Source: Gemmatimonadota bacterium (GTDB lineage Bacteria; Gemmatimonadota; Gemmatimonadetes; Palauibacterales; Palauibacteraceae). From it: a stretch of DNA of 64,000 nucleotides. Shown one piece after another: positions 7,227 to 15,900 of this stretch. The notes under the pieces were generated by a model that saw only the letters and a list, made by a program, of their open reading frames with translations, did not search any database and was not told the DNA's origin. The stretch is taken from positions 1 to 64,000 of the forward strand of contig JAJEEM010000008.1 of assembly GCA_022820995.1 (NCBI GenBank). The letters run 5' to 3'. The position numbers and the translations under genes were made by a program. Each line of letters begins with the position of its first letter. Positions within the stretch are counted from its first letter, which is position 1.

Positions 7227-7273
7227 ATTCCTGATCACATTGCTGATCAACCCGCGACGGATACCTTGGCGAC

Positions 7274-7882
7274 ATGACCCGGGAAAGCACCGCGTACCAC
7301 CACGGAGACCTGCGGGCGGCACTGCTCGCCGAAGCCGCCGCGATGATCGACGAGGGAGGGACCTCGAGCGTGACGATGCGTGAGATCGGGCGGCGCCTGG
7401 GCGTGTCGCGGTCCGCGGCCTACCGCCACTTCGAGGACAAGTCAGCCCTCCTGGTCGCGGTCGCCGCCGCCGGTTTCGACCGCCTTCGAGACCGCCTGGA
7501 AGCGGTGGGCGCGGGAGCCCCGGACGCCGGGATCGAGCAGCTACCGGAGGTCGGCCGGGTGTACGTGCGGTTCGCCCTCGAAAACCCGGGCCACTACCGC
7601 CTGATGTACGGAAAGGAAGCGATCACCCGCGAGGACCACCCCGAACTCCGCGAGACAGCGAACGCCCTGTTCGACGAACTCGTCCGCATCGTCCAGTCAT
7701 ACCAGGAGAGCGGCACGATCAGGCGAGAGGACCCGCACCTCCAGGCCTACGTCGCCTGGGGCGCCGTACACGGCCTCGCGTCACTCCTGATCGAGGGCCA
7801 GATCCTCACCGCCGTGGACGTTGACGCCCTGATCCGCCAAACCACCGCGACCCTCCTCGACGGAATGCGCGCCGGTCCCTAG
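7274..7882 (+). CDS. TetR/AcrR family transcriptional regulator
   Basis: A 202-residue protein. The N-terminal helix-turn-helix (about residues 12-58) reads GDLRAALLAEAAAMI, then VTMREIGRRLGVSRSAAYRH. The C-terminal half, with FALENPGHYRLMYGKE, matches the TetR C-terminal type that forms a ligand pocket and dimer interface (WHG-like). It is transcribed away from the DUF5671/CxxCH operon; two perfect dyads at 7185-7226 are its likely sites, allowing it to repress both itself and that operon. The ligand is unknown. Confidence 0.85.
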   Translation: MTRESTAYHHGDLRAALLAEAAAMIDEGGTSSVTMREIGRRLGVSRSAAYRHFEDKSALLVAVAAAGFDRLRDRLEAVGAGAPDAGIEQLPEVGRVYVRFALENPGHYRLMYGKEAITREDHPELRETANALFDELVRIVQSYQESGTIRREDPHLQAYVAWGAVHGLASLLIEGQILTAVDVDALIRQTTATLLDGMRAGP

Positions 7883-7967
7883 AACCGGTCCACAAGCGAG
7901 ACGGGTGGCCGAATACGACGTGATTTTCGAGATTGCCCAAGCTGCCCCATTGGGTTACCGTGTTCGC

Positions 7968-8306
7968 ATGCACACTGTTGCCGAAACGCCAATTTTCTCC
8001 CGCCAAGCCGACAAGCTGTTCAGCAAGGACGAAAGGCGCGAAGTGATCGACTATCTGGCTGAGAATCCGTTGGCGGGGGACGAGATTCCCGGAACGGGCG
8101 GGGTCCGAAAAATGAGATTCCGGGCCTCTGGGCGCGGTAAACGGGGTGGTGCCCGAGTGATCTACTTTTTCGGGGGTGGAGGAGTACCGATCTACGCGCT
8201 TCTCGCCTACTCGAAGTCCGACAAGACCGACCTTAGCCCCGGCGAGCGGCGAACGGTAGCCGCGCTCGTGGACGCGATCAAGCTTCAAGGAAGGCAGAGG
8301 AAATGA
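7968..8306 (+). CDS. RelE/HigB-like toxin
   Basis: A 112-residue toxin of the RelE/ParE fold. Typical signatures are IPGTGGVRKMRFRASG and RGGARVIYFF, followed by the C-terminal LLAYSKSDKTDLSPGER region seen in HigB/RelE toxins, which cut mRNA on the ribosome. ATG at 7968 gives the family length; a GTG at 7905 would add an unlike extension. A short dyad (CCCAA...TTGGG) lies just upstream of the start and may be the operator. Its stop overlaps the antitoxin start as ATGA, so toxin is first and coupled. Confidence 0.85.
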   Translation: MHTVAETPIFSRQADKLFSKDERREVIDYLAENPLAGDEIPGTGGVRKMRFRASGRGKRGGARVIYFFGGGGVPIYALLAYSKSDKTDLSPGERRTVAALVDAIKLQGRQRK

Positions 8307-8587
8307 GCACGTTCGGAGATGACCTGATCCAGTCCCTGAACGAGGCCCTGGCCCATGCGAAGGGCGAGGGACCCGCCATTGTTCACGCCCCGATCTCCCC
8401 ACGCGAGGTACGGATGGAGGCGAAGCTGACTCAGACTCAGATGGCGGCCCTTATGGGAATGAGTCTGTCCGGCTACCGAAAATGGGAGCAGGGGAGGCGC
8501 CGTGTCAGCGGTCCGGCCGCGACGCTCCTGCGCATCATCAAGCACGATCCCAACGCGGTCAGGCAAGCACTTTTACCGTCGCCGTGA
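8303..8587 (+). CDS. Xre/HigA-like helix-turn-helix antitoxin
   Basis: A 94-residue protein: an N-terminal helix that probably contacts the toxin (DDLIQSLNEALAHAKGEG) and a C-terminal Xre helix-turn-helix (VRMEAKLTQTQMAALMGMSL then SGYRKWEQGRR). It overlaps the toxin gene by ATGA. HigA-type antitoxins neutralise the toxin and autorepress the operon. The end of the gene converges on the 82-residue gene of the dual-nuclease module. Confidence 0.87.
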   Translation: MSTFGDDLIQSLNEALAHAKGEGPAIVHAPISPREVRMEAKLTQTQMAALMGMSLSGYRKWEQGRRRVSGPAATLLRIIKHDPNAVRQALLPSP

Positions 8588-8628
8588 CGTGCGAAGCCTC
8601 CTCGACGGCCTGGCGCGCCGACCCCTGG

Positions 8629-8877
8629 TCACGACTCCAGCTTGTACAGGTCGGGCTGAACCCTGACGATCCGATAGCCCATGTATCCCTTGGCCGGTCG
8701 GTTGGCGAACCACGCGCAGACGAACCCCGCCTCCCTCACGATGCTGCCACGCCTAGGCGTCTCGTAACCTGTTTCGCGCAGGTACCTGCACAGATCCTCA
8801 AGCCAGACCGGCTTATCCTCGGCTCCCAACGCCTTCAGCCCGTTGAAAACCGCCTTGTCCCGCTCCAAGATGGTCAT
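8629..8877 (-). CDS. Small protein coupled to dual-nuclease gene
   Basis: An 82-residue, mostly helical protein beginning MTILERDKAVFNGLKALG and ending VRVQPDLYKLES. Its ATG overlaps the TGA of the upstream nuclease gene (ATGA), so it is made with it. The pattern VWLEDLCRYLRETGY followed by RRGSIVREAGFVCAWFANRP suggests a winged-helix or small nucleic-acid-binding fold, but I do not recognise a family. By context it may be a DNA-binding specificity factor, an inhibitor or a structural partner of the nuclease. Whether it is essential to the module cannot be seen from sequence. Confidence 0.55.
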   Translation of the reverse strand: MTILERDKAVFNGLKALGAEDKPVWLEDLCRYLRETGYETPRRGSIVREAGFVCAWFANRPAKGYMGYRIVRVQPDLYKLES

Positions 8878-10463
8878 GGTGTACGGTCTATCGGGGACGC
8901 TCGCCCATCCACATCCTTGGCGGCGGCGTCCACGGCTGCGGCGAGAGTGTCGATGCCGCACGGTGACGCCAGGTCCTGTAGCACCGTCAGGCCGATCGAC
9001 TTTCGCTCGGGGAGGTTGTGCTCGGCGACGACGTAAAACTCCCAACTTCCCGAATCCCGTTGGTCGGCCGTGTTCTCGTCGACTCCGTGCCAGGCGAACA
9101 CGTAGAGACCTGCGTGGCGCCCCGGCTTCGGGACCCAGTGTCCATCCTCGTCCCAATACCCCGTCCGAGGGGCGATATCGAATCGAGCGGGGCTCCGTCT
9201 CCCATCGCTCCCCCAAGCCTGGGCCGCCGCAGACTGCTTGACCTCGAGTTTGACTCCCGATTCGTGCTCGAAGTCCCACGAATCCCACGCGGCCGTGCGC
9301 GTCCAGCCGCTGGCCCTGAGTGCGAGCGTCACAATCGCCTCGACGTACTCGGAACGGTGGACGTTGTTCATCACTCGCTGCTTGTACGGGCGGCTGACCT
9401 CCTCGAGCACGATGGCGTCCGAATGCCAGGGCTCGGCGAGTTCGTCCAGGATTCCGGCGATGCCTTCAAGCGCGGCCGCGTACCGGTCGGGCCCCTCGCC
9501 TCCCTCCGGGATGACCGGGACCCACAGCTGCTTGCCGGCCTCATGGACGTCCGAGCCCAAGCGAGCCTTCAGCAGCGATCGAACGCGTTCGTTCCAGCCC
9601 TGACCACCGTCGTAGACCCAATCGATACACTCCAACCAGAGCGGCGTCGAGCCGAACTTCTCATACAGGCGAGAGTTGATGCCCAACCAGACGCCGAGCT
9701 TGTAGAGGCGATCGATGCGGGCATACCGGCCGTAGTCGTCACCACGCGACGCTATCCCGTAGTTGCCCCCCGCGATGGTTCTGGTCTCAAGCCAGCCTGA
9801 GTCCCTCCCGATCTTCGTGACCGCGTCCACCAGGTCCTTTCCCGGGAGCCTGGCCTTGCTCTCCTTTGCTTCGGCGAACTGCACGAGTCCGCGGAGTTGT
9901 CGGAGATCCGCCAGACCGAACCCGTCACCCTCCAGCGGCTCCTCCATGCTGTCCAGCAAGGTGGTCCAGTCGATGATGCAGAGATGCTTGTCAGTCTCAT
10001 CGAGCTGGACGCAGCGGGGATGCTCGAGTTGGGTGTATGGAATGCGGGCGTCTTCCAGCCGACCGAGCAGCACCGGCCAAAGCTCCTCCAGGCGCCTGGA
10101 CGGGACCAGGAACATGAGCGTCGAGACGCCAGTTGCCGGCAGTTGCTTCAGATAGGCAACCGGCTGAGTTGACATGAGCTGGGCATCGAACTTGGCCTCG
10201 ACGATGAACCGCTCCTCCCCGTGGTCTCCCCTCTGCAGCATGTCAAGGCGGCCCGACTCCCCATCGGCGACCTCAGTCTCGAACGGCCTGCCGGATAGCC
10301 GCATGCCCGGGACGATTCGCGCGAGCAGTTCGCCCACCCCCCGTCTTGAGTCGGGATGGCTGTTGAGGATGTACTCGAGCACTGCGACGGCGAGCACTTC
10401 CATGGGTGGATGAAACCGCCAACTGAGGTGAGTCAGCAACGGTCTTGGCTCGGTGTCACTCAC
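8874..10463 (-). CDS. Protein with two PD-(D/E)XK nuclease-like domains
   Basis: A 529-residue protein. The favoured start is GTG at 10463, seven bases after AAGGAACG; a GTG at 10511 would add 16 residues. Two nuclease-like cores are visible. N-terminal: ETEVADGESGRLDML then FIVEAKFDAQ, a D...EAK pattern with a QPVAYLKQ helix. C-terminal: WDSWDFEHESGVKLEVKQSA then QAW, a D...EVK pattern typical of restriction-like hypothetical proteins. The ~250 residues between are not recognised (one Trp-rich section, WLECIDWVYDGG). Two such cores in one chain, with a coupled 82-residue partner and an adjacent toxin-antitoxin pair, suggest defence or DNA processing; no methylase is adjacent. Confidence 0.7.
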   Translation of the reverse strand: MSDTEPRPLLTHLSWRFHPPMEVLAVAVLEYILNSHPDSRRGVGELLARIVPGMRLSGRPFETEVADGESGRLDMLQRGDHGEERFIVEAKFDAQLMSTQPVAYLKQLPATGVSTLMFLVPSRRLEELWPVLLGRLEDARIPYTQLEHPRCVQLDETDKHLCIIDWTTLLDSMEEPLEGDGFGLADLRQLRGLVQFAEAKESKARLPGKDLVDAVTKIGRDSGWLETRTIAGGNYGIASRGDDYGRYARIDRLYKLGVWLGINSRLYEKFGSTPLWLECIDWVYDGGQGWNERVRSLLKARLGSDVHEAGKQLWVPVIPEGGEGPDRYAAALEGIAGILDELAEPWHSDAIVLEEVSRPYKQRVMNNVHRSEYVEAIVTLALRASGWTRTAAWDSWDFEHESGVKLEVKQSAAAQAWGSDGRRSPARFDIAPRTGYWDEDGHWVPKPGRHAGLYVFAWHGVDENTADQRDSGSWEFYVVAEHNLPERKSIGLTVLQDLASPCGIDTLAAAVDAAAKDVDGRASPIDRTP

Positions 10464-10706
10464 GATCCGTTCCTTCCCCGTCGTCTGCCCCGTTTGATGA
10501 GAAAACGCCACGCATCCCGTGGCTCCGGGGCATCCCCTGCATCGTTCATCGCGCGCCTCCGTTCTCCGGATCGGGACAGATGAGACCAGACAACCTTACC
10601 ATCGACCGGAGCGGCGGCGACTGCTTCGTCGAAGTCTACCCGCCGGGGTCGCCCTCCTCGATGTTGATCTGCCCGGACTGTGAGTCGTGGCCATCGCGAC
10701 CGTGCT

Positions 10707-12983
10707 TCATCGGTCCGATCCTGCACTACAGACCGTCACCTGATCGGCGTCGTGGCCTTCGATGCCGGCCAGCCAGGCGGTGAACGCGGCGGTTCCCGGC
10801 ACGCACAGCGAGTTGCCCGCGATGTAGAAGGCGACGAGCCGCGTGAGTTGAAGGAAGCTCTGCGGGATGGGGCCGGTGAGCGCGTTCGTGTGAACCGACA
10901 GCAAAGTCAGGTTGGCGAGAGCACCCAATTCGGACGGGATGGAGCCGGTGAGTTGGTTCTCCTCGAGCCACAATCCCGTCAAGTTCGTGAGACCGCCCAG
11001 TTCGGATGGGATCGGGCCGGTGAGCGCGTTCGCATTGAGCGTCAGCGTCGTCAGGTTGGCAAGGCCGCCGAGTTCGGACGGGATCGTGCCGGTGAGTTGG
11101 TTGGTGTCGAGCCACAATTCCGTCAGGGCGGCGAGGCCGCCGAGTTCGGACGGAATCGGGCCGGTGAGTTGGTTCTTGTCGAGCGTCAGCGTCATCAGGT
11201 TGGCGAGGCCGCCGAGTTCGGACGGGATCGGGCCGGTGAGCCCGTTCGTGTGAAGCGACAGCACCGTCAGGTTGGCGAGGCCGCCCAGTTGGGAGGGGAT
11301 GGAGCCGGTGAGTTGATTGGTATCGAGCCACAATTCCGCCAGGTTGGCGAGGCTCCCGAGTTCGGACGGGATCGAACCATTCAGGTTGTTCTTGAATAGA
11401 TTCAGGCCCGTGACCCTCCCGGATTCGTCCGTGGTGACTCCGAACCAGTCTCCGAGGGGGGCGCCCGTCAGCCAGCCGTGGTTCGCGCCCCAGTCGGATC
11501 CACCCGTGGCTTCATACAAAGCGACCAGTGCCGCGCGGTCCGGGTTTGGACAGGCCGCCACTTCGTCGGCGTCGTGGCCTTCGATGCCGGCCAGCCACGC
11601 GGTGAACACGGCGGTTCCCGGCACGCACAGCGAGTTGCCCGCGATGTAGAGAGCGACGAGCCGCGTGAGTTGAAGAAAGCTCTGCGGGATGGGGCCGGTC
11701 AGTTGGTTCCTGTCGAGCGACAGCGTCGTCAAGTTGGCGAGATCGCCGAGTTCGGACGGGATCGGGCCGGTGAGTTGGTTGGTGTCGAGCCACAGTCCCG
11801 TCAGGGCGGCGAGCCCCCCGAGTTCGGACGGGATCGGGCCGGTGAGCCCGTTCGTGTGAAGCGACAGCACCGTCAGGTTGGCGAGGCCGCCCAGTTCGGA
11901 CGGGATCGGGCCGGTGAGTTGGTTGGTGTCGAGCCACAATCCCGTCAGGTTGGCGAGGCCGCCCCGTTCGGACGGGATCGGGCCGGTGAGCGCGTTCGCC
12001 CGAAGCGTCAGCGTCGTCAGGTTGGCGAGACCGCCGAGTTCGGACGTGATCGGTCCGGTGAGTTGGTTCGTGTGAAGCGCCAGCGCCGTCAGGTTGGCGA
12101 GGCCCCCGAGTTCGGACGGGATCGGGCCGGTGAGTTGGTTGGTATCGAGCCACAATTCCGTCAGGGCGGCGAGCCCCCCGACTTCGGCGGGGATCGGACC
12201 ATTCAGGTTGTTCTTTATCAGATTCAGGCCCGTGACCCTCCCGGATTCGTCCGTGGTGACCCCGAACCAGTCTCCGAGGGGGGCGCCCGTCAGCCAGCCG
12301 TTGTTCACGACCCAGTCGGATCCCCCCGTGGCTTCATACAGGGCGACCAGTACCGCACGGTCCGGGCTGACCACTGTGACCCGGGATGTCCCGGCGACGT
12401 CTCCGGTCGCCGTGACGACGCCGGCCATGATCTCCACCTCTCCCTCCGCGCGCGCAGTCGCCAACCCCGAGCCGTCGACCGTGGCCACCAGCGTGTCGCT
12501 CGATGTCCAGGCGAACTCCCTTCCCGCGGTCACCACACTGCCGTTCCTGTCGGTCGCCTCCGCTGTGAGGCGCAGGGTATCGCCGATCGACATCGTGTGT
12601 GCGGCGGGTGTGACCGAGACGGCGCTGACGAGCTGCGCCACGGTCACCGTCGCGCTCCCGGAGGCCGATCCGGACGTAGCCAAGATGGGTGCCGTACCGT
12701 TGCCGACGGCCGTCGCCAGCCCCGATCCGTCGACGGTCGCGACCGAGGTGTTTCCGCTGGACCAGCTGACCGTGGCGCCCGCCATCACCTGGCCGTTCTG
12801 GTCACGCACCTGCGCCGAGAACCGGGTGGTTTCCCCGAGCGCCGCAAGCTGGGCGGCAGCCGGCGTGATGGTCACTTCCGCTGCCCGCGGCCGGTCGGCG
12901 GGAGCCGGGGGGTCCGTGGCCCCACCGCCGCAGGCACTGATGCCCGATGTCAATACGGAGAATGCCAGAATTCGCAGACGCAT
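10707..12983 (-). CDS. BIG-2 / leucine-rich-repeat lipoprotein with duplicated LRR half
   Basis: A 758-residue protein with a signal peptide and lipobox ISAC, so it is probably exposed at the cell surface or periplasm. Two BIG-2 (bacterial Ig-like) domains (about residues 35-115 and 118-205; VTVTPAA-like starts, VATVDGSGLATA) are followed by two blocks. Each block starts LVALYEATGGSDW then GDWFGVTTDESGRVTGLNL, has nine plant-type repeats (L..LWLDTNQLTGPIPSELGG), and ends with a Cys-containing cap (NSLCVPGTA ... WLAGIEGHDAD). Such repeats bind proteins or carbohydrates. The second block duplicates the first at DNA level. It lies tandem with the larger LRR protein at 12985-16665. Confidence 0.85.
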   Translation of the reverse strand: MRLRILAFSVLTSGISACGGGATDPPAPADRPRAAEVTITPAAAQLAALGETTRFSAQVRDQNGQVMAGATVSWSSGNTSVATVDGSGLATAVGNGTAPILATSGSASGSATVTVAQLVSAVSVTPAAHTMSIGDTLRLTAEATDRNGSVVTAGREFAWTSSDTLVATVDGSGLATARAEGEVEIMAGVVTATGDVAGTSRVTVVSPDRAVLVALYEATGGSDWVVNNGWLTGAPLGDWFGVTTDESGRVTGLNLIKNNLNGPIPAEVGGLAALTELWLDTNQLTGPIPSELGGLANLTALALHTNQLTGPITSELGGLANLTTLTLRANALTGPIPSERGGLANLTGLWLDTNQLTGPIPSELGGLANLTVLSLHTNGLTGPIPSELGGLAALTGLWLDTNQLTGPIPSELGDLANLTTLSLDRNQLTGPIPQSFLQLTRLVALYIAGNSLCVPGTAVFTAWLAGIEGHDADEVAACPNPDRAALVALYEATGGSDWGANHGWLTGAPLGDWFGVTTDESGRVTGLNLFKNNLNGSIPSELGSLANLAELWLDTNQLTGSIPSQLGGLANLTVLSLHTNGLTGPIPSELGGLANLMTLTLDKNQLTGPIPSELGGLAALTELWLDTNQLTGTIPSELGGLANLTTLTLNANALTGPIPSELGGLTNLTGLWLEENQLTGSIPSELGALANLTLLSVHTNALTGPIPQSFLQLTRLVAFYIAGNSLCVPGTAAFTAWLAGIEGHDADQVTVCSAGSDR
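10730..12360 (-). repeat. Direct duplication of an ~820-bp LRR block
   Basis: The block encoding PDRA(A/V)LVALYEATGG through the Cys cap occurs twice in tandem, roughly 11541-12360 and 10730-11540. Inside each block a 72-bp (24-codon) unit repeats. The near-identity of the flanking non-repeat parts shows a recent block duplication, and the 72-bp units make the locus prone to repeat-number change and to assembly error. Confidence 0.75.
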
Positions 12984-12984
12984 G

Positions 12985-15900
12985 TCAGCGCCTCCATTGA
13001 ATCGCGGGAGGGAGGCCGGACGAGATCAGGACCTCGAGGTCCGCCGCATCGCCCAGCGTCGAGACGATCGCGCCGGGGTCGGCCGCCACGCCGGCCAGAC
13101 TGCCGAGGCGGTCGCCGCCGGCGGCGAGGTCTCGCAGGATCGCTCGTACCCGGCCGGTCCGCGGATCGCGAAGGAGGGCCATGCTCTCACCCTCCGTTCC
13201 GTCCAGCGTCGCGACCCCTCCGGGCGCGGAGACTTCGATCGCGGCCAGACGATCCGCCCAACCGGGTGACACCGGGACGGCGAAGACGAATGCCGAGCCC
13301 CCGTCGCCGTCGGCGATCTGCTGCGTGTCGAACTCGATCAGGAACAACTCGTCGCCGGCAGCGGTCCGGCCCGTCAATGTGTAGGGACCTCCCGACCGGG
13401 GGATCGTCGGGGGAGCGTCGACGACGAACGCCGGGTGGAGGAACGGCGCCCCGGCGGCATCGACGCCGCCCCAGACCAGGAGGGTCCGTTCGGCATGCTC
13501 CGCCGCGGCTGCTTCCTCCTCGAGGCGGTAGTCGAGCGCTTTGCCGAAGCTGAACGTACTGATCCAGCGCGGATGGCAGTAGCCCATCACGTCTGCGGTT
13601 TCGGGAGGAACGAGCGTGTTGTCGGAGGTGTCGAAACCCCACGCGCCGATGGCGCCGGCCCGATCCGGGAAGTCCGGATCCGGCCCGTCTGCGCCCCCAC
13701 AGGGGGCATGTTGCAGGCTCATGTTGTGCCCGAGTTCGTGCGCCACCGTCGTGGGATCCTCGTGCGACCAGCTGCTCCGGCCGGGAAGGAACGCCGTACC
13801 GCCGAGGGACAATTCGAAGGTCAGCGACGTGGGCACCGCCCCCATGTAGTATCCCGCCCCGCCCTCCAGCACTCGAATGGCTTCGATCTCCTCGAGGAGT
13901 TCCCCGCCGGTGGCCGCGGAGGTGAAATAGGTCTCGCGAACGTCGAGGGTGAACTCGGCCACCGGCAGCCAGGACCGTGTCGGCCGGAACATGGAGTGGT
14001 CCGCCGTCAGCTCCGCGACGAGTCTCAGGAACGCGGGTTCCCGTTGCCCCGGCCGGAGCACCGGGAAATATGTCAGGTGAAGGGGCGGCACCCTTCTGAC
14101 GTCGATCGCCTGGCGGCCGGTCTCCGGGATCCGCTTCGTCAGGCCGGCCTCGGCGCCGAGCGTCCGGTCGGGGTCGACCTCGACGACGAGTTCCAGCCCC
14201 GGCTGCACCACGTCGGCCGGAACCACCGCGTTCGCCGACGCCTCGGGGCTGCCCTCCCCCACCTCTGCCGGCACCGTGCCTCCGGGGGCCGGGATGTCCG
14301 CGGTGTGGACCTCCTCTCCGTCCAGGTGGAAGCTCGCGCGCACCGGCGGGAAATCCACCGACTCGCCGTCCGGGGCGGTCAGGAACACGCGGAGCAGGGA
14401 CGGGCGGTTCGCGACCAGGGGAACCGGGAAGTCCAGGGACTGCACCGCCTGTACGAGGTATGCCGCGGAGCGGTCATTTTGGCAGCGGGCCACGCGCTGG
14501 CTCTCGAGCGTACCGAGCCAGGCGAGAAAGTCCGCCTCCGCGGGAGCGCACAGGGACGTGCCCTCGGCCAGGAGCGTGGTCAGGCTTCCGAGATTCGCCA
14601 GACCCACGGGAAGGAACCCGGACAGGCCGGGGTTGCCGTTCAACCGCAGTTCCTCCAGCGCGGCGAGAGCGGAGAACTCCGCCGGAACGGGGCCGGAGAG
14701 GTCGTTGTTGGCCAGGGAGAGGAGTCGGAGACTGGCCACATTCCCGAGGGCGGCGGGGATGGGTCCCGTCAGGCCGTTCTGGTACAGCAGCAGTCGCTCC
14801 AGGGATCGGAGCCGGCCCAACTCCTCGGGAATGGTCCCCTCGAGATCGTTCTCTGCCAGATCCAGTTGAACGAGTCCCTCCAGGTCACCGAAGCGAGCGG
14901 GAATCGTGCCCGTCAGGTCGTTGTCGGCGAGCCACAGATCCCGGAGGCTGGAGAGGTCACCCAACCCGGACGGTATCGGACCCGTCAGACGGTTATGGCC
15001 GAGCCATAGCACTTCCAGGTTGGAGAGATCACCCAGCTCGGACGGTATCGGACCCGTCAGGGCGTTCACGGACAGCGCCAGGCTGCGAAGTTCGGCAAGG
15101 CCGCCCAGTTCCGAAGGAATCGGATCTGTCAGGCGGTTGGAGCTGAGCCAAAGGATCCTGAGGTTGGAGAGGGCGCCGATCTCAGGCGGGATCGCACCCG
15201 TCAGGTGGTTCCCCCACAGGCTCAGAATCCTGAGTTCGGCGAGCCTCCCGATCTCGGGGGGGATCGGACCCGTCAGTGCGTCCCGGTTCAACTGGAGGTC
15301 GGTGAGGCGCGACAGGTCGCCGATCTCGGATGGTATCCGGCCCTCGAGCCCGTTGTCGCCAAGCGCGAGTCTCGTGACGCGGCCGTCCGCGTCTGCCTCG
15401 ACACCGAACCACTCCGAGAGCGGCCGGTCGCTGGTCCAGTTGCGCGCGTTGGTCCAGCCGTCTCCGTTCGCCGCCTCGTAGAACGCCATCAGGCTCGCTC
15501 GGTCCGGGCTGAACACGGAGATCCGGGAGGCCTGCCGGGCGCTTCCGGCCGCCACCGCGATCTCGGCCGTGCCTTCGCCCACTCCGCGAACGACGCCGGA
15601 TTCGTCCACCGCCACGATCGACGGCTCGCTGGACGACCACGCGAACGCAGCTCCGTCCACCGGGTGTCCCCGGGCATCGAACGCCTCGGCTGCAAGGCGC
15701 AGGCTGTCCCCCACCACCAGTGTGTCGGCCGGCGGCGCCACCAGCACCGTGCGCGCCACCTGCATCACCTGGACTGCCGCGTCGCCGGAGACCGGTCCGG
15801 AGGCCGCCGTGACCGCGGCCTCGCCGTTCCCGACCGCCGTCAACAGCCCGGTGGAATCCACCCTCGCGACGAGCGTGTCGCCGGCCGTCCAAACGACCGG

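Noticed and set aside
10700-12200. 72-bp periodic repeat as a CRISPR-like array
   Set aside because: The repeats are in frame and encode leucine-rich repeats without unique spacers.
11478-13553. 691-codon plus-strand frame across the LRR genes
   Set aside because: Repetitive antisense of 72-bp LRR units; the minus strand encodes clear signal peptide, BIG-2 and LRR domains.
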